Below are positions 17,586 to 26,855 of a DNA stretch of 64,000 nucleotides, in pieces (positions within the stretch are counted from its first letter, which is position 1; every line of letters begins with the position of its first letter). The notes beneath the pieces were generated by a model that was not told where the DNA came from, ran no database searches, and saw only the letters and a list, made by a program, of their open reading frames with translations. The translations under genes and the position numbers were made by a program. The DNA is from JAAYCI01 sp964369525. GTDB taxonomy: Bacteria > Bacillota > Clostridia > Oscillospirales > Ruminococcaceae. Location of the stretch: assembly GCA_964369525.1 (NCBI GenBank), contig CAYJEW010000006.1, positions 1 to 64,000 of the forward strand. Reading direction: 5' to 3'.

Positions 17586-18311
17586 ATGAGAATTGCAGGA
17601 AAAACCGATATAGGCTATCGCCGCGGTGAAAACCAAGACACATTCCGTGGTGGCGAGATAGACGGCTTTGGCGGCTGGGGCGTTGTGTGCGACGGCATGG
17701 GCGGCGGCCAGCATGGGCGGCTTGCCAGCGAGGTTGCAGCAGACTGCATAGAAGAAATGCTTTACCAACAGGTAAAACTGCCGGGCGAGAGCGGCTCTAT
17801 AGAGCAGATGTTGCAGCAGGCGGTAGACCTTGCAAACAGCGAGGTATACGCCTGTAGCGGCAAGGGCGAAGAGATGATGGGCACCACAGTTGTGGCGGCG
17901 ATACTGAGCGAAAAAACGCTAAACATCCTCCACGTTGGCGACTCTAGAGCATATATGTTTGAAAACGACACGCTTGTGCAGCTCACGCGAGACCACAGCA
18001 TGGTGCAAGAGATGGTAGACATGGGCACCATCTCCAGCGAAGAGGCCAGCAACCACCCCGAGCGCAATGTAATAACAAGGGCGCTGGGGGTAGAACAAAC
18101 GGTGTAAACCACCTTGTCAAAATACGCTGTAAAGCCGGGCGCTGTTATAATGATGTGCACCGATGGTCTAACAGGTATGCTGAGCGACCGCGAGATTGAA
18201 AACATTATGAAAAGTAACGATTTTTATAGCCTGCCACACACGCTGGTTAACGCGGCGCTAAAAGCAGGTGGAGACGATAACGTAACAGTGCTTGTAATGC
18301 AAAACAATTAA
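17586..18311 (+). pseudogene. prpC: PP2C-family Ser/Thr phosphatase interrupted by one in-frame TAA
   Basis: The partner of the PASTA kinase that follows. All PP2C metal and phosphate motifs are intact: TDIGYRRGENQD, VCDGMGGGQHGRLASEVA, HVGDSRAYMF, LTRDHSMV, and after the stop MMCTDGLTGML and GGDDNVTVLVM. The two halves are in the same frame and are separated only by TAA at 18105-18107, between EQTV and TTLSKYAVKPGA. A TAC or CAA there would restore a protein of 241 residues, the normal length. This may be a sequencing error, a true nonsense mutation, or a split expressed by readthrough or by restart at the TTG at 18114. AAAGGAGG precedes the ATG. Confidence 0.85.
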
Positions 18312-18364
18312 TAATACACTTGCGAAAGCCGTGTATTGCCCGCAAATAGGAGGGGTTTTACCGT

Positions 18365-20323
18365 ATGGAATCTTTAATAGGCAAACGCTTGGATGGCCGC
18401 TACCTTGTGCATGAGCTTATAGGTGAAGGCGGCATGGCCGACATTTACCGTGGCGAAGATCTTTTGGAAAACCGCATAATTGCCCTTAAAATACTGCGCG
18501 AAGAGTTTTACACAAACGAAGAGCTTGTGCGCCGTTTTATGAACGAAAGCAGGGCAATAAGCGTTTTAAACCATGAGTTCATTGTTAAAGTGTACGACGT
18601 AAGCGCCAGCGACAAGCTGCACTATATTGCAATGGAACTTATAAGCGGCATTACGCTTAAAGAGTACATAGAGCAACGCGGCGAGCCGCTTACTTATAAA
18701 GAAGTGGTGCACTTTATTGCGCAGGTGTCGCGCGCTTTGCAGCATGCCCACGAAAAAGGCATTGTGCACCGAGACATAAAACCCCAAAATATTATGATTT
18801 TGGAAGACGGCACCATCAAAGTGATGGACTTTGGCATAGCTCGTCTTGCTCGCAGCGAGATACACACCGCCGAAGAGCAGGCGATAGGCAGTGTGCATTA
18901 CATAAGCCCGGAGCAAGCCCAAGGCGCACACACCGACGCAAGGGCCGACATTTACAGCCTGGGCATCATGATGTACGAGATGCTAAGCGCTAAACTGCCG
19001 TTTGAAGACGAAAATGCCGTGGCAATAGCGGTAAAGCATATATCAGACACGGCCGTGCCGCTGGAACAAATTAACCCTAGCGTGCCTCAGGGCTTGTGCG
19101 ATATAACCGCCAAGGCCATGAATAAAGACCCAAAGTATCGCTACCAAAGCTCGCTGGAACTATTACGGGATATTGAAGAATTTAAGCGCAATCCATCGAT
19201 AAAGTTCGAGTACGACTATATGGCCGAGGATGCGCCATCAAAGTATATAGGGCAGGTTATGGGAACCGTGAAAAACACAAGCAACAATGCAGGCACAAGA
19301 GCAAAAAGAAACAAAGATAAAGAGCGCAATAAACGTAAACGCAAAATGAGCTTGCTTGTGCCCATCTGCTTGGGCATTACATTGGCTTTTGTGGGCGCAA
19401 GTGTGCTATATAGCTTTGATTTACTAAAAAGTAATAATAGCTCGCTTTTTGTAACATACGAAGATATAGAGCTGCCGGACTTTACAGGCATGCACTACGA
19501 CGAGGTGCTGGCGCTCACATCGCAAGAGCCATACAACAACCTGCGCATCACCCCTGTGGAAGAAAATGCCCCAGATGTGGCGGCAGGCACTGTTATATCG
19601 CAAAACCCCACCAGCAATAACGAAAACCGCAAAACCGTAAAGTCCAATCAGGTGGTATACCTCTCAATTAGTGCAGGTGTGCAGGCTGTGGAGATACCCG
19701 ATGTTTCGGGCATGAGCCGTAGCGATGCTATATTAACCATGCTGGATTTAGGGCTTATGCCATACGCACGTAATGTACAGGCCGAAGATTACCAACCGGG
19801 CTACGCAATACGCACCGAGCCCGAAGCCGGCACAATGATTAACAACACCCCCGATTTTGTTGTAACAATCCTAATTGCCGCAAACCAAGAAAATTATTCG
19901 CGCACCGTACCCAGCGTAGAGGGGCTTGCCGGTATACAAGAAGCGCAAAGCGTGCTTAGCGCTGTGGGCTTGCAGGTAGGCCAGGTATATGAAGAAGAAA
20001 GCAACGAGCCTGTTGGTACAATTCTGCGCCAGTCGCCTGCGGCAGGTAGTGGGGCGTTTGTGGGCTCGGATGTAAACATATACATCTCCAAAGGCCCGCC
20101 GCCCGCAGAGCCGGAAGAGGAAACTGCGCCCCCTGTTACAAGTGTGAGCAGCAGCTCAAGCGGCAGCACAAGTACCAGCAGCAGTGCCCCCGCCAGCAGT
20201 AGTACCCCTGCCAGCAGCAGTACACCTGCCAGCAGTAGTACGCCGCCTGCCAGCAGTAGCGCACCCCCGCCTGAAAGCAGTACGCCGCCTCCCGAAAGCT
20301 CCGGCGGAGGAACCACCCCATAG
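18365..20323 (+). CDS. prkC: PASTA-domain Ser/Thr protein kinase
   Basis: Membrane kinase that senses cell-wall fragments and phosphorylates cytoplasmic targets. Order: kinase domain (residues 13-270) with GEGGMADIYRG, catalytic Lys42, HRD 135-137, DFG 155-157 and APE-like SPEQ; a basic juxtamembrane stretch; one membrane helix (329-351); three PASTA repeats (about 365-575); and a 65-residue Ser/Thr/Pro tail of repeated ASSSTP units, probably a wall-spanning linker or O-glycosylated. AGGAGGGG lies 9 nt before the ATG. Kinase residues are intact, whereas the adjacent phosphatase is broken, so the balance of phosphorylation may be altered. Confidence 0.96.
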   Translation: MESLIGKRLDGRYLVHELIGEGGMADIYRGEDLLENRIIALKILREEFYTNEELVRRFMNESRAISVLNHEFIVKVYDVSASDKLHYIAMELISGITLKEYIEQRGEPLTYKEVVHFIAQVSRALQHAHEKGIVHRDIKPQNIMILEDGTIKVMDFGIARLARSEIHTAEEQAIGSVHYISPEQAQGAHTDARADIYSLGIMMYEMLSAKLPFEDENAVAIAVKHISDTAVPLEQINPSVPQGLCDITAKAMNKDPKYRYQSSLELLRDIEEFKRNPSIKFEYDYMAEDAPSKYIGQVMGTVKNTSNNAGTRAKRNKDKERNKRKRKMSLLVPICLGITLAFVGASVLYSFDLLKSNNSSLFVTYEDIELPDFTGMHYDEVLALTSQEPYNNLRITPVEENAPDVAAGTVISQNPTSNNENRKTVKSNQVVYLSISAGVQAVEIPDVSGMSRSDAILTMLDLGLMPYARNVQAEDYQPGYAIRTEPEAGTMINNTPDFVVTILIAANQENYSRTVPSVEGLAGIQEAQSVLSAVGLQVGQVYEEESNEPVGTILRQSPAAGSGAFVGSDVNIYISKGPPPAEPEEETAPPVTSVSSSSSGSTSTSSSAPASSSTPASSSTPASSSTPPASSSAPPPESSTPPPESSGGGTTP

Positions 20324-21234
20324 TGGGCGGCATAAAAGGCCGCATATATAAAGGCGTAGGTGGGTTTTACGATGTTAAAACCGATAATGGCGAGCTAATA
20401 CAGTGCAAACCACGAGGCATATTTAGAAACCGAGGCATAAAACCGCTTGCAGGCGATCTTGTGGTGCTACAGCAAGAGGCAGGCACCATGTTTATAAGCG
20501 AGATACTGCCCCGAAAAAATGCCTTAGTGCGCCCGCCTATTGCAAATGTGGACAGGCTTTTTATTGTGGCAAGCACGGCATTGCCACAGCCAAGCCTTCT
20601 AGTGCTGGACAAGCTCATGGCGTATGCTATCAATAGTGAGGTTCAGCCTGTTCTGGTGGTAAGCAAGCCAGACCTAGCAAATCCCGATGAACTTGTGCAG
20701 GCGTATAAAACAAGCGGAATTGATGTAATTGTTGCCGCAGCGCAGCAGCAAGATGCACCGCACCACACCGAGGGTCTACAGGCTATACGAGAGCTTTTGG
20801 CATCAAAGCTAAGCGTTTTTTGTGGCAACACAGGCGTTGGCAAAAGCACTTTGCTAAATGCAATTGCGCCGCAGATAACGCGCGAGGTGGGCGACGTTAG
20901 CCAAAAATTAGGGCGAGGGCGCCATACAACACGCGAGGTGGAGATTTTTGAGGTAGAGGGTGGCCTTTTGGCCGACACACCCGGCTTTGCCAGTTTTGAT
21001 TTGCAGCAGGCTGCCCGCAGTGGTAGCGGTGCTATTCTGGCCGATAATCTTCAGCTATGCTTTCCCGAAATAAAACAGCTTATAGGCTGCTGCAAGTTTT
21101 CGGGCTGCACCCATATTTCAGAGGTGGGCTGCGCCGTGCGCGAGGCGCTACAACAAGGACATATAGCAAAAGGGCGCTACGCCAGCTATGTAACGCTTTA
21201 TCAAGAGGCAAAACAGACGCAAAACAAATATTAA
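20323..21234 (+). CDS. rsgA: Ribosome small-subunit-dependent GTPase A
   Basis: Late 30S ribosome maturation factor. The circularly permuted GTPase order is visible: the OB-fold start, G4-like VVSKPDL (most family members have NKxDL), G1 GNTGVGKSTLLNA, then G3 DTPGF; the zinc knuckle CCKFSGCTHISEVGC follows. The 303-residue length is normal. Start is GTG at 20323 overlapping the prkC stop by one base (TAGTG), so it is translationally coupled to the kinase, a known Firmicutes arrangement (RsgA is a PrkC substrate in Bacillus subtilis). Confidence 0.95.
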   Translation: MGGIKGRIYKGVGGFYDVKTDNGELIQCKPRGIFRNRGIKPLAGDLVVLQQEAGTMFISEILPRKNALVRPPIANVDRLFIVASTALPQPSLLVLDKLMAYAINSEVQPVLVVSKPDLANPDELVQAYKTSGIDVIVAAAQQQDAPHHTEGLQAIRELLASKLSVFCGNTGVGKSTLLNAIAPQITREVGDVSQKLGRGRHTTREVEIFEVEGGLLADTPGFASFDLQQAARSGSGAILADNLQLCFPEIKQLIGCCKFSGCTHISEVGCAVREALQQGHIAKGRYASYVTLYQEAKQTQNKY

Positions 21235-21241
21235 TAATCAC

Positions 21242-21269
21242 ACATCCCGGCCGAACACGGCCGGGATGT
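21242..21269. other. GC-rich hairpin after rsgA
   Basis: Perfect 11-bp inverted repeat (ACATCCCGGCC with GGCCGGGATGT), loop of 6. There is no T tract on either strand. It could stabilise the 3' end of the rsgA transcript or act as a weak terminator. Confidence 0.5.
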
Positions 21270-21321
21270 ACCAATGTGGGCGACATATAGCGCTTGAACG
21301 CACGACCGCAAAGGAGAAACA

Positions 21322-22221
21322 ATGCAAATTTATTTTGTTGCATCGGAGAAAAATGAGGGCAGCAGTGTTGGGGGTTTGCTGCGTGCGCAAGGGATAAGCC
21401 TTGCGCTGGTACGCAGCCTAAAATATATAGATGATGGCATTACGCTAAACGGTGTGCGTGCACGCACAAATATGCTTTTAAAAACGGGCGACAAAGTGGG
21501 CATTACCTTGCCGCCGCCTAGCGAATTTTCGGCGCTGCCGCAGGATATTGATATAGATGTGTTGTACCAAAGTGCCGACGCAATGGTGGTAAACAAGCCT
21601 GCGGGCATGGCCACCCACACAGGCCCCAGCCACCCATGCAATACGCTGGCAAACGCATTTTGTGGTCTATTGCACAAAAGCGGGGCAAACGGCGGCACAT
21701 TTAGGCCAATAGGCCGCCTAGACGCATACACAAGCGGCCTTGTGCTGTGCGCCATGAACGCAGCGGCGGCGCCGCTTTTGGCTCGCAGCATGCGCAAAAG
21801 CTACCTTGCGCTGGCCACAGGCTGCGTAGCGCAGCCACAAGGGGTGATAAACTCGCCGCTGGCAGCTGCGCCAAACAGCGCTATTATGCAGCAGGTAGAC
21901 CCAAACGGCCGTAGCGCTGTTACCCATTACACCTGCCTTGCCACCACCAAAACCGCAAGCCTGTTGCAACTTACTCTACAAACCGGACGCACCCACCAAA
22001 TCAGGGTGCACATGGCAAGCATTGGCCACCCGCTTTTGGGCGACGAGCTATACGGCGGGAGCCGCAGCTTAATAGCTCGCCATGCATTGCATAGCGCACA
22101 GCTAAGCTTTGGCCAACTGCAGGCCGCACCGGTAACTTTAAAAGCAGATATGCCGCAGGACATGCGTCAGGCGGCACAGGCGGCAGACATAGATTTGTCA
22201 GATTTTACATTTTGTTCATAA
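21322..22221 (+). CDS. RluA/RluD-family RNA pseudouridine synthase
   Basis: Converts a uridine in rRNA or tRNA to pseudouridine. The N-terminal S4-like region (LLRAQGISLALVRSLKYIDD, ITLNG) precedes the catalytic domain with GRLDAYTSGLVL (catalytic Asp present; most RluD show HRLDRDTSG), LQTGRTHQIRVHMASIGHPLLGD and the C-terminal motif. At 299 residues it is a normal family length. Which uridine is modified cannot be told. AAAGGAG precedes the ATG. Confidence 0.9.
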   Translation: MQIYFVASEKNEGSSVGGLLRAQGISLALVRSLKYIDDGITLNGVRARTNMLLKTGDKVGITLPPPSEFSALPQDIDIDVLYQSADAMVVNKPAGMATHTGPSHPCNTLANAFCGLLHKSGANGGTFRPIGRLDAYTSGLVLCAMNAAAAPLLARSMRKSYLALATGCVAQPQGVINSPLAAAPNSAIMQQVDPNGRSAVTHYTCLATTKTASLLQLTLQTGRTHQIRVHMASIGHPLLGDELYGGSRSLIARHALHSAQLSFGQLQAAPVTLKADMPQDMRQAAQAADIDLSDFTFCS

Positions 22222-22313
22222 CACAGCCGCCATTTGCGAATAATACGCTGTGCCAGCGATAATTATTACTGTGTTTTTTGTATATTCAATGGCGTGTGTA
22301 TCACGTAGCAATG

Positions 22314-22342
22314 TTGCAAAATTGTGTGCAGAATTGTATAAT
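22314..22342 (+). promoter_or_regulatory. Sigma-A promoter of the first G5/M23 gene
   Basis: TTGCAA (22314-22319), 17 nt, perfect TATAAT (22337-22342), 75 nt before the start codon. Confidence 0.7.
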
Positions 22343-22417
22343 ATATGGGCTGTTTGCAACAAAGTATGCGTTTGAGCAGCCTAGTATATCATATTGCGAA
22401 AGGAGCTGGCAGGTAAC

Positions 22418-24705
22418 ATGGACGATAAAAATAAATATGGCCTGACAGCCCCTATAAACGAGGGCTCGCAGCAGGAAAACGGCGTGGGGCAAAACGAGAA
22501 AAACGCCGATACCAATGCGCCTGCGCAAAAAGACACACGTATGTTTGTAACAGGGCAGATATATGCCGCCCATATACAAAAAAGCCTTCAGGCGCATCAA
22601 GCCGCAGAAGACCTTGCGCCTACAGCTACAGCAGAGCTGAAAAATAAAGAAGCAGCTGCTACACAAAACATACAAAACCCACCGCAAAAATCACCCCCAC
22701 CAGTAGAAAATAAACCGCTCTCCGCAACACAACAGCTACCCAACCTAAGCGGTGGCCCACACGGAACAAAAAATATATACACAGCACCAAATAAGCGCTC
22801 GCTTACAGATACACAACAGCTGCCGGTGCTAACGCCCAGCCAGCTGCAAAATACGCAGGTTATTTATACCGCACTAACAAACAGGCCGCCGCCTGCGCTG
22901 TCAAGCTCGGCTAAGCGTAAACGCAAGCAAAAATTGCAACAAAGTCAAAAATTTGCTTCTCAAAAAGCAACCTATAGCGCCGACAATGGCAGAAACCCAC
23001 TGGATAACAGGCCCCAATACTCATCAAATCCGGTTTTGCACGGCATAGGCAATATGCTGTATTCACTCGGCTTTGCGTTTGAATACTACATGGTGCGGAT
23101 TTGGCGTGTTGTAAAAGACGTGTTCTTGCTGGCGGCGCAGCTGATAGTGTGGTTTACTATTAGTGCAGCCATGGCCGTGGCAAATGTGTCAAAAGGCTTT
23201 TGGCAGGATGCTAAAGCTCCGTTTTTGCGCTACCAAAAAAGGCGTAGGCAGATAAAGCGCCTGCACAAGCGTGCCAGAGAACGCGCAAAGCGAGGTGCAG
23301 GTAAAAAAGGAGTTACCCTTTGGGGGGCCGCCTTAAAAGAGTTTGTAATGGTTATGGGTTATANNNNNNNNNNNNNNGCGTTACCAACACCAACTATGCG
23401 CTGGCGGTAGAGCTTAACGGCGAGATACTTGGCTATGTAACCGACCAAAATGTTGTAGAAAGCGCAAAAGGCCTTTTGCGTGAGCGTATAAGCCTTGCGG
23501 AAAATCAAGAGGTGAGCGACTGGCAGATAAACCCCACATACACAATTTCATATACAGACGAGCTAACTACCGTGCCACAATTGGTTAACGCTATTCTGCT
23601 TTCGGGCTCTGAAAACCCAAGCGATCTTGTGCAGGGAACAGGGCTGTATGTAGAAGGAGAGCTTTTGGCAGTAACAACCGAGGGCGATAGGCTGCGCGCA
23701 TACCTAGACGAACGCCTCAGCGAATATCAAAATGCCGATAGCCCAGATGCGGTGGTGGAGTTCACCGCCGATGTGCAGTGCGACCCCGAGAGCAATGAGG
23801 TGTTTTTTGCCTCCAGCGTTAAAGGGTACGACGAGCTTATAGCCACCCTAAGCCAAACGGTGGCCGAAGAGGTAACCCACACCTCCGACGGTACGCTTTC
23901 GTTAGACGAGATTGCACAGCAGTATGGCCTAACGCTGGACATACTGCAAGCACGCAACCCCGAATGGGCGCAAAGCGGAGGCAATGCACACCCGGACGAA
24001 GGCGATGTGCTACTAATACAGCGCGAGCAAGAGTTTTTGCAGGTTCAAACCAGAGAACGTGTGCAGAGCACAGAGGAAATTCCGTTTGTCACCGTAGAGG
24101 TGGAAACAGAGGAACTTGCCGTTGGCCAGCGCGCTATATCTCAGCAGGGCGTAAATGGCCAGCAAGAGGTGTGGGATGACTACATCTACATAAACGGTGA
24201 GCTACAAAGCATTAGCCGTGTAAACGAGCTTACGGTGGTATTGTCTGAGCCGATAGAACAGATAGTAGAGGTTGGCACCTATGCGTTTGGCGATATACCC
24301 ACCAGCACCTTTGGAGACTACCTATTCCCCGTACCAAGCTCTACCTACGCCAGCCGCAACGCCAGTTCATATCACCGTGGTATGGACATTGTAGGCGATG
24401 TTGGTACCCCAATTTTTGCCAGCAACGAGGGCCTTGTAACCACAGCGGGCTGGCACTACAGCTACGGCAACTACATTGTTATAGAGCATCCGGACGGCAT
24501 CGAAACGTTGTATGCCCATTGCTCATCACTAGCGGTAGAAGCCGGCCAGCATGTAATGCGTGGCGAATATATTGCTGCCATGGGTAGCACAGGTAACTCC
24601 ACAGGCTCTCACCTACACTTGGAAATCCTGATAAACGGCCAGTATGTAGACCCACTGCTGTATGTAGTACCACCTGAAGGCTTCTATATGCCGTGGCTGC
24701 AATAG
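22418..24705 (+). CDS. Membrane-anchored LysM/G5/M23 cell-wall peptidase (copy 1)
   Basis: Probable murein endopeptidase. A long polar, Gln/Pro-rich N-terminus (about 200 residues with repeated TQQLP motifs) precedes hydrophobic segments (NMLYSLGFAFEYYMVRIW, LAAQLIVWFTISAAMAVA). Fourteen Ns (23364-23377) fall where the paralog has its main membrane helix. After it come an extracellular region, a LysM-like segment (LSLDEIAQQYGLTLDILQ), a G5 domain (VTVEVETEE to EQIVEVGT) and a C-terminal M23 domain with zinc ligands HRGMD and HLHLE and the YAHCSSL loop. The ATG at 22418 is chosen because the upstream TTG has no ribosome site. The N-free length is an exact codon multiple, which allows either no gap or a gap of 3n. 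Confidence 0.88.
23364..23377. other. Scaffold N run inside the first M23 gene
   Basis: Fourteen Ns between codons for FVMVMGY and VTNTNYALAV. Compared with the paralog at 25.4 kb, about 20 residues of a membrane helix appear to be absent, so this is likely a real gap. Confidence 0.9.
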
Positions 24706-24745
24706 TATAAATAAGCAACAAAATTTATAGAAAGGGGGAGACGCT

Positions 24746-26731
24746 GTGCCTAGCAAACAAGATAACGATATGGAAAATAAAATTCCTAACGAAAAACCCA
24801 CCAAGCCCAAGCAAGCAAAACAAAAAAAACAGCCCAAGGCAAAACCTAAGGCCGCCACAAAAGGCGATGCCAAGAAAAAAACTGCGGAAAAGCCTCTCCC
24901 CACATCTGAAAACACCTCCAATACGGCGCAGCTACCTGTGGCAGTTCCCGTGCAGGATGGGGCCGACCTGCAAACCGAGCCAGAGCCTATAGTGTTTCAA
25001 GACAAGCAAAAAAGTAAAAACTTTTTTGTAAGGATGAGACGAGCGTTTGGCGATATGCTATATTCGCTTGGCTTTGCCTTTGAGTATCACATGATAAATG
25101 TGGGGCGCATACTGCGCACCGTAGCAAGTTTTGCGCTGCAGATACTAGCATTTGTGTCTGGGCGTATATGGGGCGCGGTAAAACGCACGGCGGCAGGGTT
25201 TGTAAACGATATCACCCGCCCGATAAAGCGCTTTCGCCGCAGGCGTGTGCAGTTTGCTCGTGTGCGTGCACGTGCGCAAGCGCGCGCGAAGCAAGATGGC
25301 GTAAAGAATAAGACGTTTTTTGGCGGACGGGTGCAAAACCTGATGCAACTTTTTGTAAATGTGGCTGCATTTGTGCTACCGGTGGTAGCAACAATTGTGC
25401 TGGTGGTCACCGTGTATAGCGTGCTTAGCATGAATTACGCCTTAGCGGTGGAATATAACGGTCAGGTCTTGGGCTATGTGACCGACCAAAATATTGTGGA
25501 AAGCGCAAAAGGCCTTTTGCGAGACCGCATAAGGGTAGCACCAAACCAAAATTCGGCCGACTGGCAGTTTAACCCAACCTACACCATCACCCAAACAAAC
25601 GAATACACTACCACCCAGCAACTGGTAAATGAGATACTGCTATCGTCTGAAAACGCCGACGACCTGGTGCAGGCCACAGGCCTTTATGTGGGCGGCACCC
25701 TGTATGCTGTTACCGAAGAGGGCGAGCGGCTGGAAGCTTTTCTGGACAGCCGCCTGCAAGGATATGAAGACATTGCCAGAGATGGCGCCAGCGTGCAGTT
25801 TGTAGAGGATATAGTGTGCGACCCTGCCGCAAACGATGTATTTTTCCTCTCCAGTGTTGTGGAGTATACAGATCTTCTGCAGCAGCTTAACCGTAACGTA
25901 AGCGATGAAGAGTGGTATACCTCTACAGGTGAGCTTACACTTGAAGAGATTGCGCACGAAAACGATCTTGTGCTGGATGCGCTGCAAGCACGCAATGAAG
26001 ACTATGCGCAGTTGGCAGGCACGTTTATACCGCAAGAGGGCGAAAGGCTGCTTTTACGGCCGGCTCAGCCGTTTCTTGCGGTGCAAACAAGCTACCGAGA
26101 GCAGAGCATAGAGCCAATACCATACCAAACCATCACGCAGGAGAGTGCCGAGCATTTAGAGGGCACTAGGGTTGTTGTGCAGCAGGGTGTAGAGGGCCAG
26201 CAAGAGGTGTGGGACGACTACATCTATCGTGACGGCCTACTGGATAGGCGCACCCGTGTGGAAGAGCTAACGGTGGTGATAACCGAGCCTGTAGATGAGA
26301 TAGTAGAGGTAGGCACCCGCACAGAGCTCTTGCCAAGCGAGGTTACAGGCGGCGGAGGCGGTTTTATATTCCCGGTACCTGGCAGCCCGTACTCTAGCCG
26401 TGGCTTTATTGGTGGCGGTGTTCACCGTGGTCTTGATATTAATGCTCCGGCAGGCACGCCTATACTGGCAGCTCAGGGTGGTGTTGTAACATCGGCAGGC
26501 TGGCACTACAGCTGGGGTAACTACATTGTAATAGAGCATCCGGGCGGTATATCCACCCTGTATGCCCACTGTAGTGCGCTATACGTAGGCGCAGGCCAGC
26601 AGGTGGCTCAAGGGCAAAACATTGCCGCAGTTGGTAGCACTGGTAACTCCACAGGTAACCACCTGCATCTAGAGCTGTCGGTAAACGGCGTTTTGGTAGA
26701 CCCCGTGCCGTATGTGGGCTATCCGTACTAG
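24746..26731 (+). CDS. Membrane-anchored LysM/G5/M23 cell-wall peptidase (copy 2)
   Basis: A complete 661-residue paralog of the preceding gene, 40 nt downstream, and so a tandem duplication. It has a Lys/Pro/Ala-rich cytoplasmic tail (residues 8-55), the shared block DMLYSLGFAFEYHMINVGRI, two hydrophobic segments including VLPVVATIVLVVTVYSVLS, the NYALAVEYNGQVLGYVTDQN extracellular start, a LysM-like segment, a G5 domain and an M23 domain with HRGLD and HLHLE plus a glycine-rich loop (TGGGGGF) before it. Start is GTG at 24746 after AAGGGGGAG. The acidic and basic N-termini of the two copies differ, suggesting different partners or targets. It likely cuts peptidoglycan crosslinks during growth or spore formation (inferred). 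Confidence 0.9.
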   Translation: MPSKQDNDMENKIPNEKPTKPKQAKQKKQPKAKPKAATKGDAKKKTAEKPLPTSENTSNTAQLPVAVPVQDGADLQTEPEPIVFQDKQKSKNFFVRMRRAFGDMLYSLGFAFEYHMINVGRILRTVASFALQILAFVSGRIWGAVKRTAAGFVNDITRPIKRFRRRRVQFARVRARAQARAKQDGVKNKTFFGGRVQNLMQLFVNVAAFVLPVVATIVLVVTVYSVLSMNYALAVEYNGQVLGYVTDQNIVESAKGLLRDRIRVAPNQNSADWQFNPTYTITQTNEYTTTQQLVNEILLSSENADDLVQATGLYVGGTLYAVTEEGERLEAFLDSRLQGYEDIARDGASVQFVEDIVCDPAANDVFFLSSVVEYTDLLQQLNRNVSDEEWYTSTGELTLEEIAHENDLVLDALQARNEDYAQLAGTFIPQEGERLLLRPAQPFLAVQTSYREQSIEPIPYQTITQESAEHLEGTRVVVQQGVEGQQEVWDDYIYRDGLLDRRTRVEELTVVITEPVDEIVEVGTRTELLPSEVTGGGGGFIFPVPGSPYSSRGFIGGGVHRGLDINAPAGTPILAAQGGVVTSAGWHYSWGNYIVIEHPGGISTLYAHCSALYVGAGQQVAQGQNIAAVGSTGNSTGNHLHLELSVNGVLVDPVPYVGYPY

Positions 26732-26757
26732 TGCATTTTAAAGTATAAAAAATGTTC

Positions 26758-26786
26758 TTTCATTTATGCTACGCTCGTGCTATAAT
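26758..26786 (+). promoter_or_regulatory. Extended -10 promoter of murA
   Basis: TGCTATAAT (TATAAT at 26781-26786, preceded by TG and one base) with only a weak -35 at 26758-26763; the extended -10 can compensate. Confidence 0.6.
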
Positions 26787-26855
26787 ATAGGCGCTGTGCC
26801 CAAATGTGTATCAATGCGGCGCAAAACATCGTCTGGCGAAAGGATGTATCAAAAC

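Noticed and set aside
18105..18107. Recoded stop codon or alternative genetic code in the phosphatase
   Set aside because: TAA, TAG and TGA all end other normal genes in the window, and no recoding signal such as a SECIS-type hairpin was seen; a mutation or sequence error is simpler.
26766..26855. Longer N-terminus for murA
   Set aside because: The extra 30 residues precede the conserved start, overlap the promoter-leader region and have no ribosome site.
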